From: Cristatella mucedo | Lineage: Eukaryota > Bryozoa > Phylactolaemata > Cristatellidae | NCBI GenBank assembly: GCA_009760855.2 | Contig: WPIO01000017.1 | Span: forward strand, 248,001-312,000 | Direction: 5' to 3' | Length of the DNA: 64,000 bases | Part shown: positions 24,368 to 36,264 of the stretch, piece after piece | Numbering within the stretch: the stretch's first letter is position 1 | Layout of the letters: each line of letters starts with the position of its first letter | Notes under the pieces: model-generated | Told to the model about the DNA's origin: nothing | Seen by the model: only the letters and a program-made list of their open reading frames with translations | Databases searched by the model: none | Made by a program: the position numbers and the translations under genes

Positions 24368-24475
24368 TAATAATAATAACAATAGTGCATTTTATTTAGT
24401 GCCCTCAGAGAACTCAATCTGTTTCTAGGCACTTAACATTTGCTGCATAGGAAGCGCGATCGACTTGTTCTAAGG
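24368..24475 (-). mobile_element. LINE-A 3' tail
   Basis: TAATAATAATAACAATAG, then GTGCCCTCAGAGAACTCAAT, TTTCTAGGCACTTAACATTT, GCTGCATAGGAAGCGCGATC. Terminal 100 bp only. Confidence 0.8.
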
Positions 24476-27400
24476 TTTTCAAAGCTCATTTAGCACGAGA
24501 GCCTAAGACGTAAAAGAGTTTCCTAATATTTGAAATGCAGGAACCTCTTATAAGCTCTTGCGTTAACCGCAACGCAGGTCTGATTCCCGTCGCGTTCAGT
24601 TTCAGCGCCCGCTTCAGGCTCTCCAATTAGGAGGTACAAGTCTCATTTTAAAAGGGTGGCTTTACCGAGGCTTTCTGGCAACAGCGCGTTCGACAATTAG
24701 CTTCAACGTCTACTAATATTTAATAATCGCAACTGTATAGAGACACTGACATTTCTTTAGGTGATCTTCCAAGTGAAGGCCTTGCTTGATCTTGTGTTGC
24801 ACCTCGAGGTCGAGGTTTAGCCCTCACCCCATTCCGAAACTCTGGTCTTTGCTCTAATACAGTCCCTCTGCATCTTCCAGAAACTTCTCACATTTCACGA
24901 TGCTTATAACTATTCATGCACGCATATGTACCGGTATACTCAGTTATCGACTCATTTAGTATGCGTATGCATGTATATTATATGTCGGCGGAGCTAAGGG
25001 GCGGGGCCGGGGGGTGGGCATTGGTCCCCCAACTCCTACAGCGGGGCAGTGACCTGGGCCGCCACCTAGTCCTATTCCTAATCACCTCGACCAGTATCGA
25101 CGACATGATTTCGTCCCAATTCCACTCGCTGAACATCCGCTGAGTTTGTGTCGAATAAATACGGCGATCGTGCGCTGTTGCGATATATTCGCTAGTATTA
25201 TAATTATTCATTACTTGCGGATCTTGCGCCCTACATAAAAATCCCACAGGTCTTACCCTTCTTATAGAAAATCACGCGTCTCATTCCCCACCAGATGAAA
25301 ATCATAGCTCCGCCTCTACACGCACCTGTTATATGCAACATTTGTGGTCTCTAGCGTAGTATCTTACCAAGTACCGTTAGAATATTATACGTGCAGCTGA
25401 ACCTTTAGTTTTTGTAATGAGCTTTTTCAGCAGCTAGTACGTCTAACTTGCTCTTACGATATGAATCGACCGCAGAGCTTCTCAAAATATTTGAATGCTG
25501 ACGAAAAAAACAATAGCTTGCCGAGTAAGATCCAAAAACAGAAGTGGCGCGTACCTACCTACCTGTCTGACGAACTGATATACATCCTGCCTATTTATCG
25601 GCTTTAAGGATCTCGTACCTTCTCTTTTCTAGCTGAATCCTATCGTTCTCAGTATGTGCTGATACATATCCGCGAAGGTATTCGCATTTTTGAGTTTGCA
25701 CCCCAGGGGCTTTGCTGCTTTCGGCGGATTAATTAATAGTCTCGTTCGCGAATATCATCGGAAGGGCCGGGGGGGGGGCGATTCGGCGCCTGCGAATGCC
25801 AGATTCATTGCTGCTCTACCCAAAAGTGACAGCGGCACTAGCGACATGGAAACTCGAACAGTTTAGACAAATGAATGCATCATTACTGCCACTTCTGTGA
25901 CCTAGCTACGCTTCTACCAGAGCTAAAAAACTTATTCATACCCAGTCAAACTTTTTTAACCGTTTCTCCTTGCATCGTTTGGTCTTTTGTCGTTTTCCTC
26001 AACTTCCAGTTAAAGCAACTTGATTTAACTCACGCTGACATGTAAGTGCTGAGGATTTCTTGGGGTTGTTTACTTTGCCCAAAAACCAAAAAAGATTACG
26101 TTTCAAAGGAAAATGTTCCCCTAGTTCAACTACCAATGTCTTCAGCCTTTGCCTCATGGATTCCCAATTATGAATTATTCCTGGCTTTAGGAGAGGGTAC
26201 ATTGCCAGTATTCACTGCTTATCGGCTGGTGGAAGATGGAGAGGTGAAACAAGCCATGGCTCGTGTTGGACCGACTAAAATGAGTGTGTCAAAAGACTTG
26301 CCGCCCCGAACGACCCTTCAAGCTGCCGAAGTTTAGCTGTCTTACAAGGTCAAGGTGTGGTCTTTCCTTGGCTTAATTCTGTATACGCCTCTGATCTCAG
26401 ATTCTTACTCGAAGCCGAGTATAACGTACTTGACTGCGAGTGTTTTTATTAAGAGGAATCAGAGGCTTATACATAAAAAAGTCGTGCAAGTGCCTCTAGG
26501 TCATGCGACAGCTGTATTTGCTGCAATGGCTTCACATTTACAGAATGCCAAGGGAATCTGTGTAGGTGTAAATGCAAGTACATGTACATGACACGCCTTT
26601 ACCGTAAATGCATTTACACGCGTGAGTACTCGGAGTGTCTCTTAAGCACAACAACTCATCGATATTGCAGTAAACTCGAATATGGAGTCGGGAAATTAAA
26701 ATAGCGAGGAACAAGTGTTCAACGACCGACACACTCTGCTTGGTCGCACAGCCACGTTAGCCTCGTCCTTTCAACGTGCTGCCTAGGTTGATCGCGTTGC
26801 TATACAGTGTCGAATATGCACTCGATCGGCCCAACCCTGATCGCTTGATGAACCACGAGTAGGCCAGGTCGTAAGCAAAGCCGATGGAAAGCTTAGGCCT
26901 CGACGTCCTTACTAAGCGTCACTTCAGTCAAAATCAACTGGTCACCCTTCATCGGCCGTCGCTCAATACTCGAGCACACCACCCGAAGCACACAGAATTA
27001 AGCCGGTCGTCAGCAGCCGGAGAATCGGGTGCGGGTTAAGGTCTGCTTTGGGAGGCCTTTGCCGCCTGCCGTAATTCGCAGCTTCGCTGGCTACGATCGC
27101 TCGAAATAGACATAAATTGTCCAGCTAGCTGGACAAGAGGGAAACATTCGACGAACAAATCGAGGCTCCTACCCACGCGTCGAATCATTGTGCCAATCTG
27201 TACCGCTCAGTACAAAAGCCAACAGGCCCCCAAGACCTGGACCCACGCACTGGCTCACGTCTGCACTATATGACGGCTGCACAGTGCAGCTGGCCTTCAT
27301 TTCCTGAAAGTGGCCATCTGGTGCCGCCATGGTTCGGCCTTTTGGAACTCGTGGATTTTCTCCTAGCCCCCCTGCATATTCGTGCAGCCGCTGTGGTGCA

Positions 27401-28189
27401 CCGTTCGACAAAAAGAAAGGGTTAATCGTGACTTTCAAGATGCAAAGATGGTTCAAACGCAGATATTTAGGCAAGCCTTGGGTTCGTCACGTTCGTGCGC
27501 CAAAAAGTAGCAGTTACCGAGGTGCACAAATATCTGCTGCCGATCTTTATACTTACCGGTAAACTCTAAGCTACGGCGTGCAAGAATAGCGTGTCTTGCA
27601 GATAGTTATAATGGTAAATGGGTGCAGGAGAGTCAAAATTTTTCACAAGGAAATCGAGAAAGACGTTTTTTCATACTCCCTGGATGCATCATCAGTGGTG
27701 ACGTCACGACGTGGTAATTTGAGAGCCACATCCAACTAAGTACACAGTTGGAGCTAGCAAACGCTGCCTGCGTAGAAGTCTTTACTAGAGTGCACTGGTT
27801 TCATCAGCATCCAGCTTAATCAGCCTGAAAATCTGTCCTGGCTGAGCTGCCGATTCCAGGGTCCAAATACATGTACAATAGAGAGCAAGGGTCCATCCAA
27901 TTATAGAACACTACTTGTGGAGCTCTTAGGGCATGCATACTTCCTAATGTTTCGCAAAGCAAAAAACTAGGACATATTCAATGAAGTCATTAAAGAAAAC
28001 CACAAATATATTCGTCACTGCAGCCTGCGTGCCATTGGATGAGGAATGAAGATGTTGTCTACCATTTGCTAGGTGAGAGCTGGAAACATCTACGCTATCT
28101 TGCTGCCTGGTAGAAGCTTTTCAATTAGTCACTATCCGGAGTGAAGTGGGTTGTAGCCACATATGCCTGATTTCAGCTAAGTATCATTA
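24476..28189. other. 3.7-kb unassigned stretch
   Basis: Only small features were seen: a possible tRNA-like B box (GGTCTGATTCCCGTCGCG) near 24570-24590, a C/G-run near 25000-25040, a nine-G run near 25770, and a perfect 20-bp palindrome at 27117-27136. No open frame has a recognisable domain. Confidence 0.4.
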
Positions 28190-28850
28190 AAAAACTCGGT
28201 TCTGCTTAGACATGTGTACAACCTTCAAGTTGGTTCAAGAATTTGTAACATCCTTCCTAGATGTCCATAACTTTTCCTTTCCAGGTCTTTCTGCCGATGC
28301 AATTAAATAGTCACAAATGGTGCGATACCCGGCAGCTATGAGAGTCCGTCAGTATGTCGCAACTGCCACGCTCCGGCCGCTTTAACTTCGCTCTGCCCTG
28401 CGGCTCCTTATCAAGCACCCGCAGTTCATCCTATTTTAGGTCTTGTCGCTCACTTTTAGGTCAGCCCATCGTACGGTTGCGCCCTCTCTATCTGCAATTC
28501 TTACTCTTTAGAATTTCCGTCGTACCATCCGCTTCTCTTGCTCTAATCATTTAGCTTCACCCTTTAGAAATTCCCAGACACTTTGCCTTACGTGCTTTCA
28601 TTTAATACCCACTCAGAGCCGGTAACTAGCTGGCGATTAATATTACGACGTTTTAAGTTGATGGCATTTAAAAAGAATTGCAAAGCTCACCTGTTTCTCA
28701 AAGCGCTTGTTCGCTGCATGTTAACTCTCCTGAATGTGCTTTTAACTGTGCCTTTCAAATGGCGCGAATCTGTTGAAATGCTTTATTATTCGCCTATGCC
28801 TACAAAGAGATTTGGGTTATCTTAAAAAGCTAAAAAATGTATTTAATATT
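28190..28850 (+). mobile_element. LINE-A 3' half, strongly diverged
   Basis: Pieces in order: TCTGCTTAGACATGTGTACA, the segment around GTCGCTCACTTTTAGGTC, RRFKLMAFKKNCKAHLFLKA (equivalent of TTFKKNLKTHLF), and a degraded AGAGATTTGGGTTATCTTAA tail. Many indels mark it as one of the older copies. Confidence 0.6.
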
Positions 28851-28999
28851 ATTAATATCGCTTCATTTTCAGATTTTCTTGATTTCCGTTGACTATCGCG
28901 CATTTGGATTCCTATATGACAAGCGTAAATAAATAAATACTAGAAAGAAAGAAATAATAAATAAATAACTAAACTAATAACTAAACAAATAATGCATAG

Positions 29000-29150
29000 C
29001 TGATTAAACAGCCTCTTTTTGTATAGCGACAGAAGAGCCTTTATGATTATCACCACCGTTTGCAGTGGCAATAAAGAATCGCTCACCGCAGAATTCGAAC
29101 CCACCAATTCGGGGCCGAAGTCCTCAGAAGCAACCGTCTTATCTAGTGAG
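29000..29150 (-). mobile_element. SINE-B
   Basis: Minus-strand order: tRNA-like head (after TCACTAGATAAGACGGTTGC), a B box (GAATTGGTGGGTTCGAATTC), then AGCGATTCTTTATTGCCACT, ATAATCATAAAGGCTCTTCT and a GCTATACAAAAAGAGGCTGT tail ending TTTAATCAG. It matches 30441-30610 in inverse orientation. Confidence 0.75.
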
Positions 29151-29439
29151 CCATTACAGTTAACCGACGCCCCAACAGCCGATAATTGCAGCGTTGAGTC
29201 AAACTTGCTGTGCATTCAGTATCGCGGGTATGTCTGGTAGCGAAATGTCTTGTTTCGTGTAGACTAAATGGCAGATAGAGCCGTCGCAATACGATCAAAA
29301 ACAGACCAGAAATGCAAATCCTCTCGCTTTCTGGAGCAATACTGCAAGATATCCGCAGAAGCAAATGATTTTTTGAACTTTTGCGACGTCGCCTCCTCTA
29401 AGTTTAATTAAAACCAAGCGATGTCCACAAGCGTGGCTG

Positions 29440-29902
29440 TTACTCACACCAAACGGCGTGAGGAACAGGTGCGTTTTTACCTTTGTTTTGAATGTCATCG
29501 AGTCAGGGAATGCCGTGAAGTCAGTCGGTGGGGTGAGGTCCAGGGTTTGGAAGCATAACAACCAGAAGCACGCGGTATTTTAGTGGATTTCAGGTTGGTT
29601 AGAAGCACACCCACACGAGTAAGAAGAGTGGGTGGTACGGTGCCCAGTCTGATTGGGTAGCAGTTCGGATAGGTAAGCTGTGGCCAGAGAAGGAAGGGAC
29701 CTAAAAGTAAGTGACAGAGCCTCGAAGTCACTGCGCTAGCGGAAGGAGGCCATAGCTGGTTAATGAGAAGTGGTAAGAGCTTCGACGCTAGCGGCAGACG
29801 TGTCTTGCAGCAAAGTTTTGCATCAGCTGTAAGGCTTAATTTCAAATGCGGGAAAATCTGCTGGCAGTGAGTGACAAAAGTAGAGACGGAATGTTACAAA
29901 TA
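29440..29902 (-). mobile_element. LINE-A copy, part 1 (interrupted by a DNA transposon)
   Basis: Minus-strand LINE-A ORF sequence: TLDLTPPTDFTAFPDSMTFK as equivalent of the NSLPTCVRTSPDLTTFK block, then segments matching 39750-39960. It breaks at GACGGAATGTTACAAATA (29902) and resumes at TACATGGACCAACTT (31329). Intact LINE-A copies read continuously across this point (for example 39958-39985). Confidence 0.8.
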
Positions 29903-31328
29903 CAGCGGTAACTTGACTTACGAGTGTCCCAAGTTGGGAGTTTTTCGAGATAGGAGCTGTCGCTCAGCCGATTTTTTTGCTGTGAGTTGAGAGCTAAAAT
30001 TCGGTTTACGAGCTAACTTCAGATACTCCACCAGTAGTTGCCGCAGTGAACGTCGCAGCGAACGCTGCAACATCCGCTGAAGATTTCGCGCTGCACTCGT
30101 TGCTCTCGCGAGTATACGGGTGCGAGTGGGTGTGTCAGCGACGGAACGCTAAAGGGTGGAGGGAGGAACTATGTGCGGTTGCACTGGAGGTCATTAGGGG
30201 TAGGTCATCGAAAGACGTTTCGCTGCAAGACGCTACCCGACTACTCAGGTGTGACGTCACGCGCAGGCCTGGTGGTTCGCGTCCGGGCAGACTCGAGCGA
30301 GCTATTGTGGCGCTTGGACGCTCGATATCGCCTTACTGTGGCGTTGAATACGACTACGGAAGGAACAGCTAAGTTCGTACTGTACTTTACGTGTTTACTT
30401 AGGCAATACCAGCGTGTGAGAATTCCCGCGTAACTGATAACGGTGAGCCGCGATGGCACACGAGGGAAGGCGGTTGCCTTTCATGACCTCGGTCCCGAAG
30501 TCGTGGGTTTGAACGCTGCGGTGGGCAGTCCTTTAGTTCCACTGCAAGCGGTGGTGATAGCCGTAAAGGCTCTTCTGTCGCTATACAAAAAGAAGCTGTT
30601 TAATCAGATCGTATATATATATATATATATAAATGTTTATTCAGCTGTTATAGATATGTATCTGTATATAACATATTTAACGCGTTGGCTGTCTGTACGC
30701 TCGCCTGCTTGCCTCGGCCGCTCGCCGCGCGCTGTGCTCGCAGTGCCGGCGTTTGCTTGGTGCGAAGCACCGAAGAAGCTACGCAGGGCACGTTGACCCG
30801 GCAGTTCTATCCGCGGTTACACGGTTCGCAGTGGAAGCATCAGTTTTGTGCTTGCATATTTGCTTGCAGTTATTTCGGAAAAACTTCGTTTTTCCATCCA
30901 CTTATCCGAATAAACAGAGTGGTGAGAAGAAGAAGAAGAATGATGATGATGATGCGCATTGAATGAAAGGAAGAAATAATTTAAAAACGTGATCAAGGCG
31001 TGCTAGTAGTCGACTTGGCGAAGAGGTACGAGCGTAGCGCTTTTACGATTATCACCAGCACTGTAGCCGGAGTCAATAAAGGCTATAACGCCGGCCAAGG
31101 GAGTTTTTAAAGTAATTTCTAAACAGCGTGCATCTATCCACAAAAATGCAGAGAATTATTTGTAAGTACATTTTTTAATTTAAAAGCACTTGACAAAAAT
31201 CACGGTGTTTTGTGTGGGTCCGGAGCTGATTAATAGCATTTCAATGGGAAAAATTGGTTTGACGTACGAGTAATTTGAGTTACAAGCTGTCACGGAACGA
31301 ATGAAGCTCATTAACCTAGGTACCACTG
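29903..31328. mobile_element. DNA transposon, pogo/Tc1-mariner-like ends, TA target-site duplication
   Basis: The left end CAGCGGTAACTTGACTTACG and the reverse complement of the right end CAGTGGTACCTAGGTTAATG share a short terminal inverted repeat. Each end is flanked by TA, and the flanking LINE-A sequence closes perfectly if the element and one TA are removed. TA duplication with CAG-starting ends is typical of Tc1/mariner/pogo elements. No transposase frame is recognised, so it is non-autonomous or decayed. It contains a SINE-B at 30441-30610, a short (TA)n at 30609-30631 and a GC-rich segment near 30690-30810. Confidence 0.8.
30441..30610 (+). mobile_element. SINE-B inside the DNA transposon
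   Basis: TGAGCCGCGATGGCACACGA, GGCGGTTGCCTTTCATGACC (A-box region), AAGTCGTGGGTTTGAACGCT (B box), CACTGCAAGCGGTGGTGATA, AGCCGTAAAGGCTCTTCTGT, ending TTTAATCAG. This is one of the two best preserved SINE-B copies. Confidence 0.8.
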
Positions 31329-31448
31329 TACATGGACCAACTTGGATGTAATATCCCTGGATAAGCAGGCTCATATTTTTGCACTGTTACATAGCTGAAA
31401 GTAGACAGACTTGACCATGGAGCTGATGTGGTCCTTTAATTAAATGTC
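31329..31448 (-). mobile_element. LINE-A copy, part 2 (right of the DNA transposon)
   Basis: Continues the minus-strand LINE-A ORF from 29902: CATGGACCAACTTGGATG, TACATAGCTGAAAGTAGACA, GGAGCTGATGTGGTCC. The order and spacing match 39975-40090. Confidence 0.8.
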
Positions 31449-32072
31449 ACCTCCGAACATAACGAGCCATTACATAAGAAAGCAACAATAGAACAAGACT
31501 TAAGCAACTTCTTCCCAGTCTCCCTTCTATCGGCCATGTCAAAGACACTAGAACGAGTCGTGCCAGACCAGCTGAACTCATATAATGAGACATCAAACCT
31601 TGCTAGTAAGTTTTAGTCTAGATTTAGAGCTAATTACTTTAAAGGGTCAATAACCTTGGGTGAATAACCACAGTCTCAGCAATGCAAACTTAAGTAGAGT
31701 CTCACTGCTTGTTTTGCTCGATCTCTCGGCAGCATTTGGTATATCGATCACCACATCCTTCTCGAGTGCCTATCATCTCGCCAGGACATCACTGGCTCTA
31801 CACTACATTGGTTTAACTCCTATCAGTGGGAGACTCCACAGTTTGTATGTAAACGGAAAAAGATCATCCAAAGAACTACTGAAGTATTGGGGTACCTCAG
31901 AGCTCTGTGCTAGCTCCTGTTCTTTTAACGGTTTATGATCTTGTCTTGCCAATGTGATTTCCAGGCACAATCTAGGCTTTCACTTCTATGCAAATGGCAC
32001 TCAGTTGTATCTTTGCTGCGATCTCTCTCAGCCCTGGAGCACGTCGAATTCTCTCAGCTTCCTTGCTGCATG
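31449..32072 (+). mobile_element. LINE-A outer copy, part 1 (RT core)
   Basis: Plus-strand reverse transcriptase core in pieces: FFPVSLLSAMSKTLERVVPD, LLVLLDLSAAFGI, YVNGKRSSKELLKY, then the catalytic region FHFYANGTQLYLCCDLS. The usual YxDD catalytic motif reads YANG, so the active site is lost. The copy breaks off after LAAC at 32072 and resumes at 33591, with about 15 bp lost at the junction. Confidence 0.8.
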
Positions 32073-32624
32073 TAATAATGATAATATTACACTTGATAAA
32101 GCGCCCTCAGATAACTCAATCTCTTTCTAGGTACTTTAAATTTGCGGCAAAGGAAACACGATCGAATGGTGAGTGGTATCATGCTTTATATACAAGTTAA
32201 TATCATTGATAGGGGTGACATGCACAAGGTCAGCATGTAAGCATGGTTGGTGGCAGCATGCAGTGACAGCACGCATAAGCACATAGATGACTAATCACAA
32301 GGACCCACTAAATGCTCCGATAAATACGTGCGTTTTAAATTTCTTTTTAAATGTGGTCAAGTCAGGGGATGTCGTGACGGAAGTCGGGAGTGGAAGCATA
32401 CGAACTAAAAGCACGGTCTGCAAAGGATTTGAGGTTTCGACGAGGTATAGTTTATGTTTAGTTCCCGAAAAGCGGGTGATACGATTCTTGGCCCGGTGGG
32501 GGAGTAGATGTGATAGGTAGGCTGGAGCTAAAGAATGGAGGGAGCTAAAAGTTAGGGACAAAACCCTGAAGTCGATCCGTTACTTGGCTGGTAGCATGTG
32601 CAGGTCGGTGAGAACTGGTATCGT
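32073..32624 (-). mobile_element. LINE-A middle copy, part 1 (3' half)
   Basis: Minus-strand copy starting with an AATGATAATATTA tail, the stem-loop (GATAAAGCGCC, CAGATAACTCAATC), the 3' untranslated region and the ORF C-terminus. It stops at GAGAACTGGTATCGT (32624) and continues at 33139, interrupted by the inner copy. Confidence 0.85.
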
Positions 32625-33138
32625 TTTGTCGCTCACTTTTAGGTCTCTTCATTCTATGGCTCCAGCCTATCTTTCAGAGATACTACCCCATCAGGCAAAG
32701 CATCGTACCACTCGCTTTTCGGAATATAACAGTCTAGAAATACCTCGTACAAACCTTAAATCCTTTGGAGACCGTGCATTTAGCTCGTATGCTCCCACAG
32801 CCTGGAACTCCCTTCTGACCTGCATCAGAACATCCCCTGACCTGACCACATTTAAAAGAAACTTAAAAACATACCTATTTAGGACAGCATTTAGTGGGTC
32901 TTTGTGATTCGTCCTCGATGTGCTTATGCGTGCTGACACTGTTCATGCTGCCACTAACCACATTTGCATGCTGACCCAGTGCATGTAACCCCTAACCATG
33001 TTATTCATTTTGTTTGTTTTTCAAGCATGATTTTACTTACTATTCTATTGCGTATCACTTTGCAGCAAATGTAAAGCGCCTAGAAAGAGATTGAGTTCTC
33101 TGAGGGCGCTTTATCAAGTGCAATATTATTATTATTAT
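32625..33138 (+). mobile_element. LINE-A inner copy, complete 3' end
   Basis: 5'-truncated plus-strand copy. The C-terminal frame is intact from LSLTFRSLHSMAPAYLSEIL to the FRTAFSGSL end. It is followed by the 3' untranslated region, a perfect stem-loop (AAAGCGCC, AGAGATTGAGTTCTCT, GGGCGCTTT) and (ATT)n. TATCGT occurs at both junctions, consistent with a 6-bp target-site duplication or microhomology. It is the youngest of the three nested copies. Confidence 0.88.
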
Positions 33139-33590
33139 TATCGTGCGGCAACTGCAATGCTCACGACAGACAATCCTAGCTGCAGAGTTTTGCACCTGCT
33201 GTGAGCACCTGATTGCACAGGCCGGTAGGCCAGCAAGCAGTGAGCTACATAAGTCAAGATGGGATGTCACAAATGCATGGACCAACTTAAATTTAGTATC
33301 CCTATCTAACCAAGCCCGAATTTTAGCAATCTTATGTAGCTGAAAGTAGGCAGGCTTGATTGTGGAGCTGATGTGGTCGTCTAACGAAAGGTCACTCAAG
33401 AGAAAATGACACCTAGATTGCGTGCAGATTCGACAGGAGATATGCTGGCAGAACCGATTTGGAGTGTCAGCCTTTTCAATTTCTGAATCACGCTTGGTTT
33501 ACCAATAAATAGGGAGTTAGTTTCATCATCGTTTAATTTAAGAAAATTTGCTTTCATCCATGTGTGGAAAGTAATGTATCGATAGCATGC
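33139..33590 (-). mobile_element. LINE-A middle copy, part 2 (RT side)
   Basis: Resumes with GTGCGGCAACTGCAATGCTC, directly continuous with 32624 when compared with the uninterrupted copy at 39840-40270. It then runs through LSLDDHISSTIKPAYFQLHK-type sequence to the truncated 5' end near 33590. Confidence 0.85.
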
Positions 33591-34552
33591 CATATGAATG
33601 GCAGCACACTGTCTTAAATTGAATGATTAAACTAACTTACTAGTTATGGGCCAACCCGGTGTTATTCAGATATGGGAAAACCTAGTGCTCGAAATCGGCC
33701 AGCATATCTCCTCTTGAGTGTGCACGAAATCTAGGTGTCATTTTCCAAAAATACCTTTTATTAGACGACCACATCTGTTCCATAGACAAGTCTGCCTACC
33801 TTCAGCTATATAACATTGCTATAATCCGGGCTTGCTTAGACAGGGGTACCACATTGCAATTTATCCATGCATTTGTGACATCTCGTCTCGACTTCTGTAA
33901 CTCACTGCTTGCTAGTCTACCGGCCTGTGAAATCAGACGCTTATAGTTATTGCAAAACTCTGCAGCTTGGTCTGCTTGCTGCTTTGCAGTTGCTTTGCAG
34001 TCGTCGACCTGCACTATCTCCTAGTCAAGCAGCGAATCAACTTGGAGGTTCTGTCACTCACTTGAGGTCCTTTACTTTTTGGCTCCAGCCCAACTATCGT
34101 ATCTACTCTCCCAAAACGCCAAACATCGCGCCTCCTGCTTTTCCGAATCTAATCACTTAACAACACCTCGTAAAGACCCCATATCCTCTGGAGATCGTGC
34201 TTTTAGTTCGTATGTTCCCAAAGCCTGGAACTCAGTTCCGATTGACATCATGACATACCCTGAATTGACTACTTTAAAAAAAGCTAAAAACGCATCTATT
34301 TATCAAAGCATTTATTAGTTCCACGTGATTCCTCTTTTGTGTGCTTGTAGTTGCTGTCACTGCTCACGCTGCCGCCAACCATATTTGCATGCTGGCCCTG
34401 TGCATGTCACTTACAACCATGCTATGCTTATTAACATTGAGCATGCTACTACTAACCATTCGGTCATGCTTCATTTTCAGCAAATGTTAAGTGCTAAGAA
34501 AGAGATTACGTTCTCTGAGGGCAATACACAAATTTATTTGTATTATTACTAT
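33591..34552 (+). mobile_element. LINE-A outer copy, part 2 (C-terminal half and tail)
   Basis: Continues the outer copy from ATGAATGGCAGC through LVMGQPGVIQ, the LDDHICSIDKSAYLQLYNIA segment, the region matching LHWLPVKQRI, then SGDRAFSSYVPKAWNSVPID and the 3' tail (AAGTGCTAAGAAAGAGATTA, GTTCTCTGAGGGC, ATTATTAC). Several frameshifts. Confidence 0.8.
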
Positions 34553-34599
34553 CATCATTAGAATTAGGACAGCCATATTTCATACAGATGCTAAGAGAT

Positions 34600-34770
34600 G
34601 CACTGGCCGAGTTCATTTTGAGGGATTGCTTTCTAGTTCGTGAGTAACACTGGGTTAACCCTTGACTAGTAAGTTGGTTTTATCGTCATTCAATTTGTCA
34701 AAGTTTGGTGCGATCCAAGCGTGATTTCCAGCCATTCATGCAGTACTGGATTAGAGTGAGCTTGACCGAT
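34600..34770 (-). mobile_element. LINE-A internal fragment
   Basis: Matches the minus-strand segment at 40150-40290: CATTTTGAGGG, GTGAGTAACACTGGGTTAAC, CTAGTAAGTTGGTTTTATCG, ATCCAAGCGTG. No tail. Confidence 0.6.
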
Positions 34771-36038
34771 TGAGAACAACAATCGGTCTGGCAGACGAGA
34801 CACTGTCGTGGTTTAAATCTTACTTGTCTGATCGTGTTCAATCAGCATCGTGTGGAGGTCAGGTCTCACACGAGCCGGGTCACCTGTGAAGTGCCTTAAA
34901 GGTCCGTCCTCGGTCCCTTGATGTTCTCCATTTATACTCAACCTCTGGGAAAACTGATTAAGGCCCATGGAATATGGTATCACTTGTATGCTGACAATAC
35001 TCATTCACATGTATTTGGCATTCAAACCGTCGGAATCTGCTGCAGCAACTGATAAAATGAATGCTTGCCTTGCCGATATTCGATCCTGGACGTTGGAAAA
35101 CCTCTTGAAACTAAATGACGATAAACCGAACTGCTGCTCATAGGACACCGTAAGCTAGTAACTGGATTAAAAAGCTTTGCTCTTCTAATAGGTGATGCTG
35201 TTGTGTGACCATCACCACGTGCTTGAAATATAGGTGTCGTTTTCGACAATTGCCTCAATTTTAAAAGCTTCATTCAGAAGACTGCTTCTATAGCTAGCCA
35301 TCACGTCCGATCCCTATCCAAGGTTAAGAGCTGTCTTTCACAGTGGTTTGCGAAAAATGCAACTAGCTCACTAGTTCTGTGTCTCTGCTTGATTGTTGTA
35401 ATTCCCTTCTGGCTGGGCTACCAAAGAAAGCAACTAGGCCACTGCATCTGGCTTTGAATATAGCTGCAAGGCTAGTCTTCAAGTCCCAGAGGTTGTGAAC
35501 ACCCGTCTCCTTTGCTAAAAGAGCTAGGATGGATGCCTGTTGATCAAGGAATACAGAGCAAAGTTCTTACGCTGATCCAGAAGTCCCGCCACGGCTTGGC
35601 TCCTTCGCACCTAGCTGAACTGCTGTACCAGTTTCAGCCTCTTCGCGCCCTCAGGTCCTTTGCGGACAATACATTAGCCGTTCCATTCCTCCGTTTAAAA
35701 ACCGTCGGCGACAGAAGCTTTAGCTCTGCAGGTGATAGACTGTCGAACTCGCTTCCACTATTCTTAAGCAGCCACAACTACTCTGCTGCTGCCGACTATG
35801 GCTCATCCTTTTCAGCCGTTCTGGGCTGCCACTTCCATGCTAATCACTACCTCAACTGCTCTGCGGACTCGGCTATACTTCCCACTTTCTCTTTGTTGAG
35901 TGAGACGAAGTCTGTTGGATACAGAATGCGTACCGAAAGCCGCTTCGGCTGTGATTTCGCTATAAAAAACTCTCCTGCGTAACATCCACTTAGTCTTTAT
36001 GGCTTTGTGGAGTTACAGACGGAGATACATTACATTGA
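34771..36038 (+). mobile_element. LINE-B, longest copy (RT core to 3' end)
   Basis: Degraded RT core pieces (LSWFKSYLSDRVQSASCGGQ; Y-x-D-N near 34990; LLKLNDDK near 35110; LSRSGLRKMVHAFVTSRLD-like order to 35470) are followed by an intact 156-codon C-terminal frame (35512-35982). That frame contains MPVDQGIQSKVLTLIQKSRH, LKTVGDRSFSSAGDRLSNSL and TKSVGYRMRTES. After the stop come the 3' block (TGGCTTTGTGGAGTTACAGA) and a TACATTACATT tail. The C-terminal layout is that of CR1/L2-like LINEs and is distinct in sequence from LINE-A. Confidence 0.85.
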
Positions 36039-36264
36039 CCTGCTTGAAGGCTGAGAGGAGTTCTGCTATTGTGTTCCCATTTTTCTCAATTGAAGCTCTA
36101 CACAGCCGAAACATTTCATAGTTGTGTGACATAGCAAGCGATTTTCACTGAGAAACGGCGATTCTATCTATTTTACTTTATTTAATTATCTATATTCAGT
36201 CTAATAATTATTTAACAGGCAATAATGAAATAAAAAATAATACGACCTTTGTATATTGCACTAC

